DNA of 64,000 nucleotides from Calditrichales bacterium MX18-03 (GCA_021083345.1 JAJGRE010000001.1:1426001-1490000), one strand, 5' to 3'. Counted from the first letter of the stretch, positions 25,634 to 34,345 are shown. Translations and numbers: made by a program. The notes: generated from the letters alone by a model not told the origin.

Positions 25634-25861
25634 CTAATTCAACACGGTATAACCCTTTTCCTCCAAGACGCTCACAATCTTTCCCAAGTCGATCTCCTTC
25701 ATCAAAGCGCCTTTGGGTATCGTCATAATTCTCCCCACCGTGTTCAGCATAGCAGGGGACAGCACCTGTTCAAAGCCCAGCTCTGCCATTATCCCCTTCA
25801 GCTCCGGGTTTTCCTCGCAAAGCTGAAGGACTGTCTTCTTTAGATCTATGGTCTTGCTCAT
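25634..25861 (-). CDS. DUF1858 domain protein
   Basis: A 75-residue protein consisting of one DUF1858 domain (TIDLKKTVLQLCEENPELKGIMAELGF, then LNTVGRIMTIPKGALMKEI and VVSVLEEKGY-like end). This domain is often found fused or adjacent to RIC/hemerythrin proteins and hybrid-cluster proteins, where it may act in Fe-S cluster handling; its function is unproven. The ATG at 25861 has GGAGG eight bases upstream. It lies between the RIC gene and fprA with short gaps. Confidence 0.85.
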   Translation of the reverse strand: MSKTIDLKKTVLQLCEENPELKGIMAELGFEQVLSPAMLNTVGRIMTIPKGALMKEIDLGKIVSVLEEKGYTVLN

Positions 25862-25888
25862 GATCAGCACCTCCAAGTTTATTGTCTG

Positions 25889-26599
25889 CTAAATCTTTCC
25901 CCTTAATCTCGGGAATAGGATATTATTCTCCAGATGCACATGCTTGAAAATATCTTCCTCCAGTTCCTCCAGCTTTCTGTAGGTGTAGCTGTAAGTGATG
26001 CAGCCATCGTCAGGAACCTTGTAGTGATCCGTTACCTTCCGCAATTCCTTTAAGAGGCTGCCGACGCCTTCATGCTCATCTTCCAATGCTTCAATGCCCT
26101 TGAGAGCCTTTTCCAATGCTGCTTCCGAATGCGTACGCTCATGCTCTTTAACAGCTGGAAACACGCTTACTTCTTCTGATATCAGGTGCTGCTCCAGTTC
26201 TCCTCTCAGCTTGCTGTACAATCTGTGTACCGCTGACAGCTCCTCCCCATGGGCTTCTCCATGGGCTCTTAAAAGCTTCTTTATCAGCTCGCCGATGACC
26301 GGAAGCTCTTTGTACATATAGTCATGATGCTTACTGATAATATAGTCGATAAAGCTGCTGTAATCCGACTGCCGCCAGTCTACCTCTCCTGAGTCCGACT
26401 TCAGGAAGGAGCGGTAGGCCTCCTCAACGCTCTCCAGAAGCGATGCCTCTTCTATCCTTTGTTCATTTAAAGCTTCCTTCAAAGTTCTACTCCCACCGCA
26501 GCAGAAATCGATATGAAAACGCTTGAATATCGTAGCTGCTACGGGAAACCGTGCGACGATATCGCCTATTTTTTCCTGGCTGGAAAACATTTTATCCAT
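25889..26599 (-). CDS. ric: Iron-sulfur cluster repair di-iron protein (RIC/ScdA/YtfE family)
   Basis: Repairs Fe-S clusters damaged by NO or oxidants. The 236 residues start with a ScdA_N domain (DIVARFPVAATIFKRFHIDFCCGG, with the CC pair) and continue as a hemerythrin-like four-helix bundle with di-iron ligands: YIISKHHDYM, LRAHGEAHGEEL, HLISEEVSVFPAV, EDEHEGVG and HVHLENNILFPR. The ATG at 26599 follows GGAGGTAGG. It is the first gene of its operon. Its promoter carries a TATAAT and an FNR box at about -41.5, so activation by the divergent regulator is likely. Confidence 0.93.
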   Translation of the reverse strand: MDKMFSSQEKIGDIVARFPVAATIFKRFHIDFCCGGSRTLKEALNEQRIEEASLLESVEEAYRSFLKSDSGEVDWRQSDYSSFIDYIISKHHDYMYKELPVIGELIKKLLRAHGEAHGEELSAVHRLYSKLRGELEQHLISEEVSVFPAVKEHERTHSEAALEKALKGIEALEDEHEGVGSLLKELRKVTDHYKVPDDGCITYSYTYRKLEELEEDIFKHVHLENNILFPRLRGKI

Positions 26600-26631
26600 T
26601 TTTCCTACCTCCAAATTCCTTTTATACTCTC

Positions 26632-26673
26632 ATTATAAATCCGACTAAATTTGTCGGCTTTGATTTGAATCAC
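26632..26673 (-). promoter_or_regulatory. Promoter of ric-DUF1858-fprA with FNR box and a second inverted repeat
   Basis: On the minus strand a TATAAT lies at 26632-26637 without a recognisable -35. An FNR-type site TTGAT-TTGA-ATCAC (26660-26673; 9 of 10 consensus positions) is centred at 26666.5, about 41.5 bases upstream of the predicted start near 26625, the class II activator position. Between them lies CCGAC-N7-GTCGG (26641-26657), which overlaps the -35 area and may bind a second regulator. Confidence 0.72.
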
Positions 26674-26780
26674 AATTTGTATTATTTTTAAAACCTGCTG
26701 TGTATGCAGCAAATTAAGGTGGATTATACTTTCTATTCGTTATACAATATAAAGGAGTAATGAAAAAGGGAGAGAACTCC

Positions 26781-27500
26781 ATGAATGCACTTATGTATGA
26801 AGTGGGCGCCTGCGCCAGGTGCTCCGGCAAGTATTGCGCACAAAAGGTGTCTATTTTCGCAGGCCTCAATGAGGATCAGCTGGGGGAGATCTCCAGTTCC
26901 GTCGAGCGTAAAAGCTTTAAGAAGGGCAATTCGATTTTTTTTGAAGGCGATATGTCAGACAGGCTTATCATCATCAACAAGGGAAAGATCAAGGTCTTCA
27001 AGTATACCAAAGAAGGCAAGGAACAGATTCTCTACATACTGGCCGAAGGGGATTTTATCGGCGAATTGAGCCTGATCAAGAAGGACCAGTTTGAATTCAA
27101 TGCCACAGCGCTGGAGGATACAAAGATCTGTACCATTACAAAGCAGCATTTTGACAGCATCATGAAGAAGCATCCGGCTATCATGCTGAAAATCATGGAA
27201 AAGCTCCACGACCGGGTCCTCCGTCTGGAAAAACTGATCCAGCAGCTGGTCACAAAGGATGTGGAAGCCCGCATCGCCTGCCTGCTGTTAGGCTTTATCC
27301 GGGATTTTGGAACCACCACCGCTAGAGGGATCGAACTAGACATGCCCCTGAACCGTGAGGAAATGGGCAGCTATATTGGGATCACGCGGGAGACCATCAG
27401 CCGGAAGCTATCGGCTTTGCAGGACTCCGGAGTCATTGAGTTGGATGGAAACCGCAAGATTATTATTAAGGACAAAAAGGCGTTGGAAGATATGGAATGA
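26781..27500 (+). CDS. FNR-type Crp/Fnr family transcriptional regulator with [4Fe-4S] cysteine set
   Basis: A 239-residue regulator. The N-terminus carries C11-x2-C14-x4-C19 (CARCSGKYC), and a fourth Cys117 lies in ALEDTKICTIT, the place of E. coli FNR Cys122, so a [4Fe-4S] O2-sensing cluster is likely. A cyclic-nucleotide-like barrel is at about 25-140 and a winged helix at about 160-230, with recognition helix ITRETISRKLS matching the E-x2-SR contacts of FNR. The ATG at 26781 follows GGGAGAG by six; the upstream ATG at 26760 is only two bases after its SD. It is divergent from the NO/O2-stress operon, which has an FNR box. Confidence 0.9.
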   Translation: MNALMYEVGACARCSGKYCAQKVSIFAGLNEDQLGEISSSVERKSFKKGNSIFFEGDMSDRLIIINKGKIKVFKYTKEGKEQILYILAEGDFIGELSLIKKDQFEFNATALEDTKICTITKQHFDSIMKKHPAIMLKIMEKLHDRVLRLEKLIQQLVTKDVEARIACLLLGFIRDFGTTTARGIELDMPLNREEMGSYIGITRETISRKLSALQDSGVIELDGNRKIIIKDKKALEDME

Positions 27501-27534
27501 CCTTTTGATTAACAGGTGTCATTGTAAAACAGTA

Positions 27535-27563
27535 AGAAGGCTGGTAGAACCAGCCTTCTCTTT
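27535..27563. terminator. Bidirectional terminator between the FNR-type gene and the hydrogenase operon
   Basis: Stem AGAAGGCTGG/CCAGCCTTCT (27535-27544 with 27550-27559), 5-base loop, T-rich plus side. It lies between the convergent regulator gene and hydA. Confidence 0.85.
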
Positions 27564-27579
27564 ATTTGTTTGTACTTAT

Positions 27580-29304
27580 TTATTTGTTCTTCCTGTCTAC
27601 ATAATGGGTATGCAGCAGGTGGTGAGACTTGTGGCTATTGGGTTTTTCCAGGTATTCCTCGTAGATGGCCTTTACAGCCGGGCTCTCATGGGACTTTCTC
27701 AGCGGCATGCTCTTGTCAACCTCATAGGTTGAGCAGATGCGGCACTCTCTGTCCTTGTTGGTGGTTCCTACCGGCTGTCCGCCGCCGCCAATGCAGCCGC
27801 CGGGGCAGCACATGACTTCGATGAACTTGTAGTCGCATTCTCCGCTCTTGATCTTTTCAAGCACCAGTCTTGCATTCTTGATGCCGTTTGCTACGGCTAC
27901 CTTTACATCCATGCCGTTGATGTTGACAGTCGCTTCCTTTATGCCGGTGAGGCCTCTGACTGCTACAAAATCAATATTCTGCAGCGTTTCCTTTGTCAGT
28001 ACCTCATACACGGTTCTGAGCGCTGCTTCCATAACACCGCCTGTAGCACCGAAAATTGCGCCGGCGCCTGTGGTGATGCCGAAGGGATCGTCATATTCTT
28101 CCTCTTCCAAGCTGTCAAAGCTGATGCCTGCTTGCTTGATCATTCTGGCAAGCTCTCTTGTCGTCAATACGACATCAACATCCTGATAGCCGCTAGAGCG
28201 CATTTCTTCTCTGGTGCACTCATATTTCTTGGCTGTGCAAGGCATGATGGATACCACGAATATCTTATCCGGCGAGATGCCGGCCTTCTCTGCATAATAG
28301 GTCTTTGCCAGTGCGCCGAACATCTGCTGCGGTGATTTGCAGCTGGAAAGGTGCGGCAGGCACTCAGGATAGAACTTCTCGATGAAGTTGATCCAGCCTG
28401 GGCTGCAGGAAGTGATCATTGGCAGTGTTCCGCCGTTCTGCACTCTTCCGATAAACTCAGTACCTTCTTCAAGAATAGTCAGGTCTGCTGTAAAGTCGGT
28501 ATCGAATACTTTATTGAAGCCCAATCTGCTGAGCGCCGCAACCATTTTGCCGGTTACGATGCCTCCTCTGCCGTCTCCGAACTCTTCGCCCAGGGATACC
28601 CTTACCGCAGGCGCTGTCTGAACGACAACATGCATGTCAGGGTTATCCAAAGCTGCCCATACCTTATCGATATCGCTCTTTTCGTAAATGGCGCCCACCG
28701 GACATACCAGGGAACACTGTCCGCAGTATATGCAGGTGCTTTCTTCAAGGGGCATGTCAAAGGCTGTTGTGATGTTGTATTCATAGGATCTATGGGAGTT
28801 GTATATGGCGCCCACAGTCTGTACTTCATTGCAAGCCTCGACGCAGCGGTTGCATTTGATACATTTGGATGAATCCCTTACGATGGAAGGATTGGTATTA
28901 TCCTTTGCTTTTCTTTCCACCACATTGTCAAAGCTGATCTTGTTCAAACCGAATTCGTTGGTCAGCTTCTGAAGCTCGCAGCTGCCATTCCGGATACAGG
29001 ACAGGCAGTCCTGCGGATGATTGGCAAGTATCAGCTCCAGTACAGTCTTTCTGGCATCTCTGGCCATTTTGCTGTTGGTCAGGATTTCCATACCGTCCCA
29101 TACTGTTGTGGAACAGGCTGTATTCAAGCCTTTAGAGCCTTTTACCTCTACCAGACAGATGCGGCAGTTGGCTTTAACCTTCTGATCCGGATGGTAGCAC
29201 AGTGTCGGTATGCTGACACCGACTTTCTTGGCTGCTTCCAGGATGGTGGTTCCTTCAGGAACATTGACATTGATATGATCTATAAGAATATTAACCGTTT
29301 TCAT
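27580..29304 (-). CDS. hydA: NAD-linked [FeFe] hydrogenase catalytic subunit (HydA/HndD, group A)
   Basis: A 574-residue H2-forming/oxidising subunit. An N-terminal [2Fe-2S] domain (CYHPDQKVKANCRICLVEV) is followed by the His-Cys3 [4Fe-4S] motif (HPQDCLSCIRNGSCEL), two [4Fe-4S] motifs (CIKCNRCVEAC, CIYCGQCSLVCPVGAI) and the H-cluster motifs L1 TSCSPGWINF, L2 MPCTAKKYE and L3 EVMCCPGGCIGGGGQP. With the NuoE- and NuoF-like subunits it should form a trimeric, probably electron-bifurcating hydrogenase coupling H2 to NADH and ferredoxin. Its ATG overlaps the hydB stop (TAATG); the SD lies in hydB's last codons. Confidence 0.95.
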   Translation of the reverse strand: MKTVNILIDHINVNVPEGTTILEAAKKVGVSIPTLCYHPDQKVKANCRICLVEVKGSKGLNTACSTTVWDGMEILTNSKMARDARKTVLELILANHPQDCLSCIRNGSCELQKLTNEFGLNKISFDNVVERKAKDNTNPSIVRDSSKCIKCNRCVEACNEVQTVGAIYNSHRSYEYNITTAFDMPLEESTCIYCGQCSLVCPVGAIYEKSDIDKVWAALDNPDMHVVVQTAPAVRVSLGEEFGDGRGGIVTGKMVAALSRLGFNKVFDTDFTADLTILEEGTEFIGRVQNGGTLPMITSCSPGWINFIEKFYPECLPHLSSCKSPQQMFGALAKTYYAEKAGISPDKIFVVSIMPCTAKKYECTREEMRSSGYQDVDVVLTTRELARMIKQAGISFDSLEEEEYDDPFGITTGAGAIFGATGGVMEAALRTVYEVLTKETLQNIDFVAVRGLTGIKEATVNINGMDVKVAVANGIKNARLVLEKIKSGECDYKFIEVMCCPGGCIGGGGQPVGTTNKDRECRICSTYEVDKSMPLRKSHESPAVKAIYEEYLEKPNSHKSHHLLHTHYVDRKNK

Positions 29305-30599
29305 TACTTTGCCTCCTTACCGTTAAGACTGCAAACCCCTGCCCTGCATTTTCCTTCGATGTGTTCTTCGAACTCCTCCTTGAAATACTTCAAGCAGGTA
29401 ATAAGGGCAGTCGTAGCGGTCTGGCCCAAACCACAAAAAGCGCCGTATTTCATTGTATCGCAAATTCTCTTCATTTTTTCGAAGTCTGCCTTGGTCGCTG
29501 TACCATCTGCGAACTTCTCAACCAGCATCAGGATGTGCCTGTTGCCTTCGCGGCAGGGTGTGCATTTTCCGCAGGACTCATGTACAAAAAATTCCATGAT
29601 GCATTTGACAAAGTCAACGATGCAGTTGCTGTCGTCCAGCACCAATACAGCACCGGAGCCCAGGCTGATGCCCTTGGACTTCAGATCCTTGTAGCAGAGT
29701 TGGGTATCCAATACCGCCTCTGGGAAGCATGCACCAGAGGATCCGCCCAGTTGTACCATCTTCAGCGTTCTTCCTTCCGGAATGCCGCCGCCTATTTCAT
29801 AAACCAGTTCCCTTAAAGTGATTCCAAAGGGAACTTCATATACGTCCCTATTCTCAACATTGCCTGAGAGGCTGACAAGCTTCGTGCCGCCGCTGTGCTC
29901 ATTGCCGTAGCTTGCGAAGTTGTCTCCGCCGTTGTCAATGATATAGGGGATGCAGCTGAAGGTTTCTACGTTGTTCAACAAGGTGGGCTTCAGATACAAG
30001 CCTGCGTTTTTGATGAACGGCGGCTTGATTCTGGGTCTGCCGGCTTTTCCTTCAATGGATTCTACCAGTGCGGTATTTTCACCGCATACGTAAGCGCCGG
30101 CACCTGAAACAACTTCCAGGTGGAAGCTGAACTGGGTACCCAGGATGTTGTCGCCCAGATAACCGGCTTTCACAGCATTTTCAATTGCCTTTTTCACGGT
30201 TTCCTGAATGGCTTTGTACTCGCCTCTGATATAGATATAGCCTTCTCTCGCGTCAAGCACGCGGGCGGCTATGGTCATGCCTTCAATAAGCTGGAGGGGA
30301 TTCTGTCCCAGCATCAGTCTGTCTTTGTAGGTGCCTGGCTCGCCTTCGTCGCCGTTGCAGACGATGTACTTCGGATTCTTGGTTATGCTATAGGCCTGCT
30401 CCCACTTGATACCTGTGGGGTAAGCTGCGCCGCCTCTTCCCATCAGCTTGGATTTCTTTACTTCTTCGATGATGTCCAGAGGGCCCATGCCCATTGCTTT
30501 TTTAAGTGCTGCATAGCCGCCTGCCTTTACATAATCTTCTACCGAGTCAGGCCGGACATTGCCGCAGTATTTGCTGATCAATCGAACCATTTTCGCCAT
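29304..30599 (-). CDS. hydB: Trimeric hydrogenase NADH-binding flavoprotein subunit (HydB/HndC, NuoF-like), short form
   Basis: A 431-residue NuoF-type subunit that binds FMN, NADH and a [4Fe-4S] cluster. Landmarks are LMGRGGAAYPTGIKW, the NADH-binding CNGDEGEPGTYKDR, EVVSGAGAYVCGENTALVESIEGKAGRPR, and the cluster ligands ESCGKCTPCREG with a later Cys in GAFCGLG. It lacks both the N-terminal thioredoxin-like [2Fe-2S] domain and the C-terminal two-cluster ferredoxin domain of the usual roughly 600-residue HydB, ending soon after GKCRAGVC. The ATG overlaps the upstream stop as TAATG. Confidence 0.92.
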   Translation of the reverse strand: MAKMVRLISKYCGNVRPDSVEDYVKAGGYAALKKAMGMGPLDIIEEVKKSKLMGRGGAAYPTGIKWEQAYSITKNPKYIVCNGDEGEPGTYKDRLMLGQNPLQLIEGMTIAARVLDAREGYIYIRGEYKAIQETVKKAIENAVKAGYLGDNILGTQFSFHLEVVSGAGAYVCGENTALVESIEGKAGRPRIKPPFIKNAGLYLKPTLLNNVETFSCIPYIIDNGGDNFASYGNEHSGGTKLVSLSGNVENRDVYEVPFGITLRELVYEIGGGIPEGRTLKMVQLGGSSGACFPEAVLDTQLCYKDLKSKGISLGSGAVLVLDDSNCIVDFVKCIMEFFVHESCGKCTPCREGNRHILMLVEKFADGTATKADFEKMKRICDTMKYGAFCGLGQTATTALITCLKYFKEEFEEHIEGKCRAGVCSLNGKEAK

Positions 30600-31069
30600 T
30601 ATTTCTGACCCTCCCGATAAGCACGAATGATTTCTGCCAGTTTGTCCTCATTGAGGTTACCGTAAACCTTCTCGCCTATTTTGATAGCCGGGCTGATATC
30701 ACAAGCGCCGAAGCAGCTTGTGTGCTGAAGTGTGAATAAACCGTCAGCAGTCGTCTCACCCATCTTGATGCTCAAAAGCTTTTCCAGGGACTGTGCGAGG
30801 GTTTCTGCCTTTCTGGAACGGCAGGGTGCACTCTTGCAGACCTCGATGACATACCTTCCCTTGGGATCCAGGTTGTACATGGCGTAGAACGTTGCAACAT
30901 CGTACACCTTGGTCAGCGGCGTATCGAGCTTTTGGGAAACCTCTTCCAACCATTCTCTCGGGATGTAGTTCTGACCGGATTCCTCCTGCAGATCCAACAG
31001 GATCTGAACCAGTCTGTCCTTTGAATTGTCGTACTTTGTCAGGACCTCACTTACGACAGTTCCTTTCAA
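30599..31069 (-). CDS. hydC: Trimeric hydrogenase [2Fe-2S] subunit (HydC/HndA, NuoE-like)
   Basis: A 156-residue NuoE-type protein with a helical N-terminus (LVQILLDLQEESGQNYIPREWLEEVS) and a thioredoxin-like domain whose four [2Fe-2S] ligands lie in VCKSAPC and TSCFGAC. It carries electrons between the flavin subunit and the catalytic subunit. The probable start is TTG at 31069, seven bases after GGAGGAGGT; the longer GTG start would lie inside that SD. First gene of the hydC-B-A operon, with overlapping stop/start codons throughout. Confidence 0.9.
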   Translation of the reverse strand: MKGTVVSEVLTKYDNSKDRLVQILLDLQEESGQNYIPREWLEEVSQKLDTPLTKVYDVATFYAMYNLDPKGRYVIEVCKSAPCRSRKAETLAQSLEKLLSIKMGETTADGLFTLQHTSCFGACDISPAIKIGEKVYGNLNEDKLAEIIRAYREGQK

Positions 31070-31147
31070 TGCTATGACCTCCTCCACAAAATAAATAAAT
31101 AATGCTGCTTATGTAATCCCAGCTGCAAGCAATGCTTCCTTCACATG

Positions 31148-31165
31148 TTGTTTATCTAATAACAA
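31148..31165. promoter_or_regulatory. Rex-box-like operator upstream of the hydrogenase operon
   Basis: TTGTTTATCTAATAACAA, 18 bases with dyad symmetry, matches the Rex consensus TTGTTAA-N4-TTAACAA at 12 of 14 fixed positions. It lies about 80 bases upstream of the hydC start. Rex senses the NADH/NAD ratio and represses fermentative and hydrogenase genes in Clostridia. No rex gene is in the window. Confidence 0.6.
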
Positions 31166-31362
31166 ACAATATTTGGCAGTCCCCACATTTTTTTATTATC
31201 TGCATGCCGCCTTTTTTGTGAAGTCCGTTATTGCTCCAAATACTATTAGATACGGTTTTTAATGTTTATTGTACTACATTAATTCCATATCTGATATACT
31301 ATTTTACTAATTAATTTTATAACAATCTTGGCTTTTTTGCAAGTCTTCCGTCACATTAGTAA

Positions 31363-31380
31363 ATGTTATATTTTTAACAA
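31363..31380. promoter_or_regulatory. Second Rex-like site
   Basis: ATGTTATATTTTTAACAA matches 12 of 14 fixed positions of the Rex consensus. It lies about 300 bases upstream of hydC and 33 bases after the helD stop, in an AT-rich 343-bp gap that holds no gene. AT-richness makes chance more likely than for the nearer site. Confidence 0.35.
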
Positions 31381-31412
31381 TCATTTTTGGTTATTATTTC
31401 CTTCCCTCTGCC

Positions 31413-33686
31413 TTAAATGACATGCTCAAACAAGCTGCGAGGCATATGTCCAATGATGGGCGTCAGGCTTTCCCTATAGTATATCTTAAGCTGGTGCAGC
31501 GCTCTTGTACATATGGTATAGAGCAGCTTTCTGTCGTATTCCGTATTATAGACAGCCGCCTCGGCACCATAAAGGATAACCCCGTCAAACTCCAGACCTT
31601 TGCATAGATAGGACGGTATAAGTGAAACGCCTGCCTTTAAAACATCTTCTTCCCCTGTGATCAAATGAAGGGAAACATGGTGAGCCAGCAAGGCGTGGAG
31701 ACTTTTGCATTCTGCGGCAGTCTTGCAGATAACTGCAATGGATTTCATCCCATCGGCCTGCATTCTGGGAATGTCCGTATCGGCTATACACTTCACAGCT
31801 TCTTCTGAATTCAACTTGACAACATGCGGCCGCTGCCCTTTTCTTTCAAAGCCCGCCTGATCATCCGCCGCCCCAAGGATTGCCCCTGCAAAACTGTAAA
31901 TTTGAATGGTGGACCGGTACGATTTGTTCAGCTGCAGCACCGCTGTCTCTTGCTCGGCAAATACTGCAAAAGCCTCCCGATAGTTCCCGATATGTCCATA
32001 CGGATTCACAGTCTGGTTCATATCGCCCAGTATGGTAAACCCGGCATCAGGGAACAACAGGTTGAATACTGCGTATTGAAGCGGGCTGTAGTCCTGTGCT
32101 TCATCAATAACAACATGCTTGATCCGTGAGCTGTCTGCAGCACCTTCTATCCTTAGCCTTAAATAGAGGAGCACTATCGCATCTTCATAATGCATCAAAC
32201 CGTTTCTGTGTTGCAGCAAGGTATTCTTTCCAATTTCCCGCAATTCATCTTCCGGGAAGCCCTCCGCCAATCCTGCATCATAGAAGCCCGCGCTGTTGTA
32301 AAATCCCCTATACGCATTCTCCAAGCTCAAAAACGTCCGCTTAATGATCTCTTCCTTATATAGCTTCATTTCCTTCTGCAGCTCCAACCGGACAATGGCA
32401 GCAATCTCCCGGCTGCTCTTGCCTGCACCGGCCAACTGCTGGCGAAACACTGCCTTCCGCTCCTCCTGAGCCTTTGCCAAGAGATACAGCGCCCGCTCCC
32501 GGATGATCTTCAGGCACTTATGTATGGGCAGCTCCCGTCTGTACCGGTTGTACAGCGCCGCCATTTCCTGCCCGGATACCGCCAGCCTGCCGTGGTACCG
32601 GATATCCTCAAAGCTTTCCATACCGCTTCCCAGACTGTCCGCATACCGTTTCAGGCCAAGAAGGAAGCTGGCCGACGCTTTCAACCGGTAGCCTTTTTCA
32701 CGTACCGGCGGGATTCCGCCTTCACACCGGTCCAACAGGCATTCCAAATGAAAGCTCAATTTTTCCACAGGCGCACTTGCTCCATGCAGCCCGGCATACT
32801 CCTCCAGCGTCGTCTGAATCACATTTTCTTCTCCCAGCTCAGGCAGAACATTTGAAATGTAATCATTAAAAATGGGATTGGGGGAAAAAATGACGATGTT
32901 CTTTGATTCCAACCGGCTGTCCCTGTACAGCATATACGCAATGCGGTGCAAAGCGATGGAAGTCTTGCCGCTTCCGGCAGCCCCCTGTACCATCAGCACC
33001 CTGCTGCCTTCATGGCGTATCACTCTGTTCTGCTCCTTCTGAATGGTGGTCACGATCTGCTTCATTTTGTCGCCTGCATTCCTGCTTAGCATTTCCTGAA
33101 GAATCTCATCGTCTATCTTGATGGCACTGTCGAAAAAATATTGCAGCCTGGAGTCCTTGATTTTATACTGCCGCTTTAATAGGATTTCGCCGGTCACCCT
33201 GGCTTCCTTCGTATCAAAACCTGCTTTTCCCGGCTCGTATTCGTAGAAGATCCCGGCGATGGGTGCCCGCCAGTCATGAACCAGCACCGACATGCTGCCG
33301 TGGTCAATAAAGGAATACAAACCGATATGGATTTTCTCCGTTTCCCCATCTTCATCATATCGGAAGTCCACTCTTGCAAAATAAGGCGAGTCAAGCAACT
33401 TTCGGTATTTGTGCAGCAGATTTTCCGTAAAGCGGTAATGCTCCTCCTGCTGCTTCATGGCATGAATGTATTGATTGGCCTCTATTATGGCCTCCACTTC
33501 ATTGTTAAAGGTATGCGTCGTATTCTCCCACATGGCTTTTCGGATGCTGACCACTTCGTTCCTGTAAGCATGCATATCGGCTTCTTTTTTTTGTATTTCA
33601 CTGCTGATGCGGCCACATACATCCGCCAGTTTTTTCGCTTCATCGTAGAAATCGGGATGCTGATTCAAAGGATTACCCCCACTCAT
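31413..33686 (-). CDS. helD: HelD-like superfamily 1 helicase (RNA polymerase recycling factor)
   Basis: A 757-residue UvrD/Rep-like ATPase of the HelD type, which removes nucleic acid from stalled RNA polymerase. The N-terminus is a long charged coiled coil (about 8-75) as in HelD. Then come HDWRAPIAGIFYEYE, Walker A GAAGSGKTSIALHRIAYML (near 235), motif II VIDEAQDYSPLQYAVF, motif III ILGDMNQTVNPYG, motif IV LNKSYRST and C-terminal CKGLEFDGVILY. ATG at 33686 with no clear SD; a TTG one codon earlier is an alternative. Confidence 0.88.
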   Translation of the reverse strand: MSGGNPLNQHPDFYDEAKKLADVCGRISSEIQKKEADMHAYRNEVVSIRKAMWENTTHTFNNEVEAIIEANQYIHAMKQQEEHYRFTENLLHKYRKLLDSPYFARVDFRYDEDGETEKIHIGLYSFIDHGSMSVLVHDWRAPIAGIFYEYEPGKAGFDTKEARVTGEILLKRQYKIKDSRLQYFFDSAIKIDDEILQEMLSRNAGDKMKQIVTTIQKEQNRVIRHEGSRVLMVQGAAGSGKTSIALHRIAYMLYRDSRLESKNIVIFSPNPIFNDYISNVLPELGEENVIQTTLEEYAGLHGASAPVEKLSFHLECLLDRCEGGIPPVREKGYRLKASASFLLGLKRYADSLGSGMESFEDIRYHGRLAVSGQEMAALYNRYRRELPIHKCLKIIRERALYLLAKAQEERKAVFRQQLAGAGKSSREIAAIVRLELQKEMKLYKEEIIKRTFLSLENAYRGFYNSAGFYDAGLAEGFPEDELREIGKNTLLQHRNGLMHYEDAIVLLYLRLRIEGAADSSRIKHVVIDEAQDYSPLQYAVFNLLFPDAGFTILGDMNQTVNPYGHIGNYREAFAVFAEQETAVLQLNKSYRSTIQIYSFAGAILGAADDQAGFERKGQRPHVVKLNSEEAVKCIADTDIPRMQADGMKSIAVICKTAAECKSLHALLAHHVSLHLITGEEDVLKAGVSLIPSYLCKGLEFDGVILYGAEAAVYNTEYDRKLLYTICTRALHQLKIYYRESLTPIIGHMPRSLFEHVI

Positions 33687-33755
33687 CAATGGATTCTGAA
33701 CACTGCTATCATTTTATCACTTTCAAGCTCGTAAGAATAGGTGGTATGCACAGTT

Positions 33756-33785
33756 AAAAATCTACCCGGCCAGGGTAGATTTTTT
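33756..33785. terminator. Bidirectional terminator after cheY
   Basis: Stem AAAAATCTACCC/GGGTAGATTTTT (33756-33767 with 33773-33784), loop GGCCA, with A and T runs on either side. It ends the cheY transcript (minus). Confidence 0.9.
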
Positions 33786-33821
33786 CAGGATTCTTTACGC
33801 CCTTGAAGCTATTGGCATGAG

Positions 33822-34196
33822 TCAACACAGCACTTTCTTAATAGATTCCACTACCCGTTCCACTTGAAATGGTTTGACGATGAAATCCTTTGCGCCTGCT
33901 TTAATAGCATCCACTACCATCGCCTGCTGTCCCATGGCTGAGCACATGATGATTTTTGCATCGCCATCCAGCTTCAGTATTTCTTTAGCTGCACTGATGC
34001 CATCCAGTTCAGGCATGGTAATATCCAAGGTCACCAGATCCGGCTTCAGTTCCTTGTATTTTTCAATGGCCTTCTTTCCGTTCTCGGCTTCCCCGACAAC
34101 CTCAAAGCCATTTTCTGTCAACATTTTACCTAAAATCATGCGCATAAAAGTCGCATCATCCACAATTAGAATCCTGGCACTCATTTTCTTCACCAT
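33822..34196 (-). CDS. cheY: CheY-like single-domain response regulator
   Basis: A receiver-only protein of 124 residues. Acidic pocket DD (12-13, LIVDDATF), phosphoacceptor Asp in DLVTLDITMPELDG (near 57), the switch Thr/Ser position in IMCSAMGQQ and Lys in GAKDFIVKPF. It could be the flagellar-motor CheY or act elsewhere; no che or fli genes are adjacent. ATG at 34196 has GGGAGAG; ATG at 34184 is an alternative. Monocistronic, between a small unknown gene and helD. Confidence 0.9.
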   Translation of the reverse strand: MVKKMSARILIVDDATFMRMILGKMLTENGFEVVGEAENGKKAIEKYKELKPDLVTLDITMPELDGISAAKEILKLDGDAKIIMCSAMGQQAMVVDAIKAGAKDFIVKPFQVERVVESIKKVLC

Positions 34197-34345
34197 CCGC
34201 CTCTCCCAATGCTGTACTTTTTTCTATCATCATCATTATAACCGGTGAGCACCTTTGTTAAACCTTCAGCATCTCTGAATCCGGTCATATTTCAACTCAA
34301 GTCATTCTATTATACTATATCCGCTGTATTTAAATTAACGGATTC

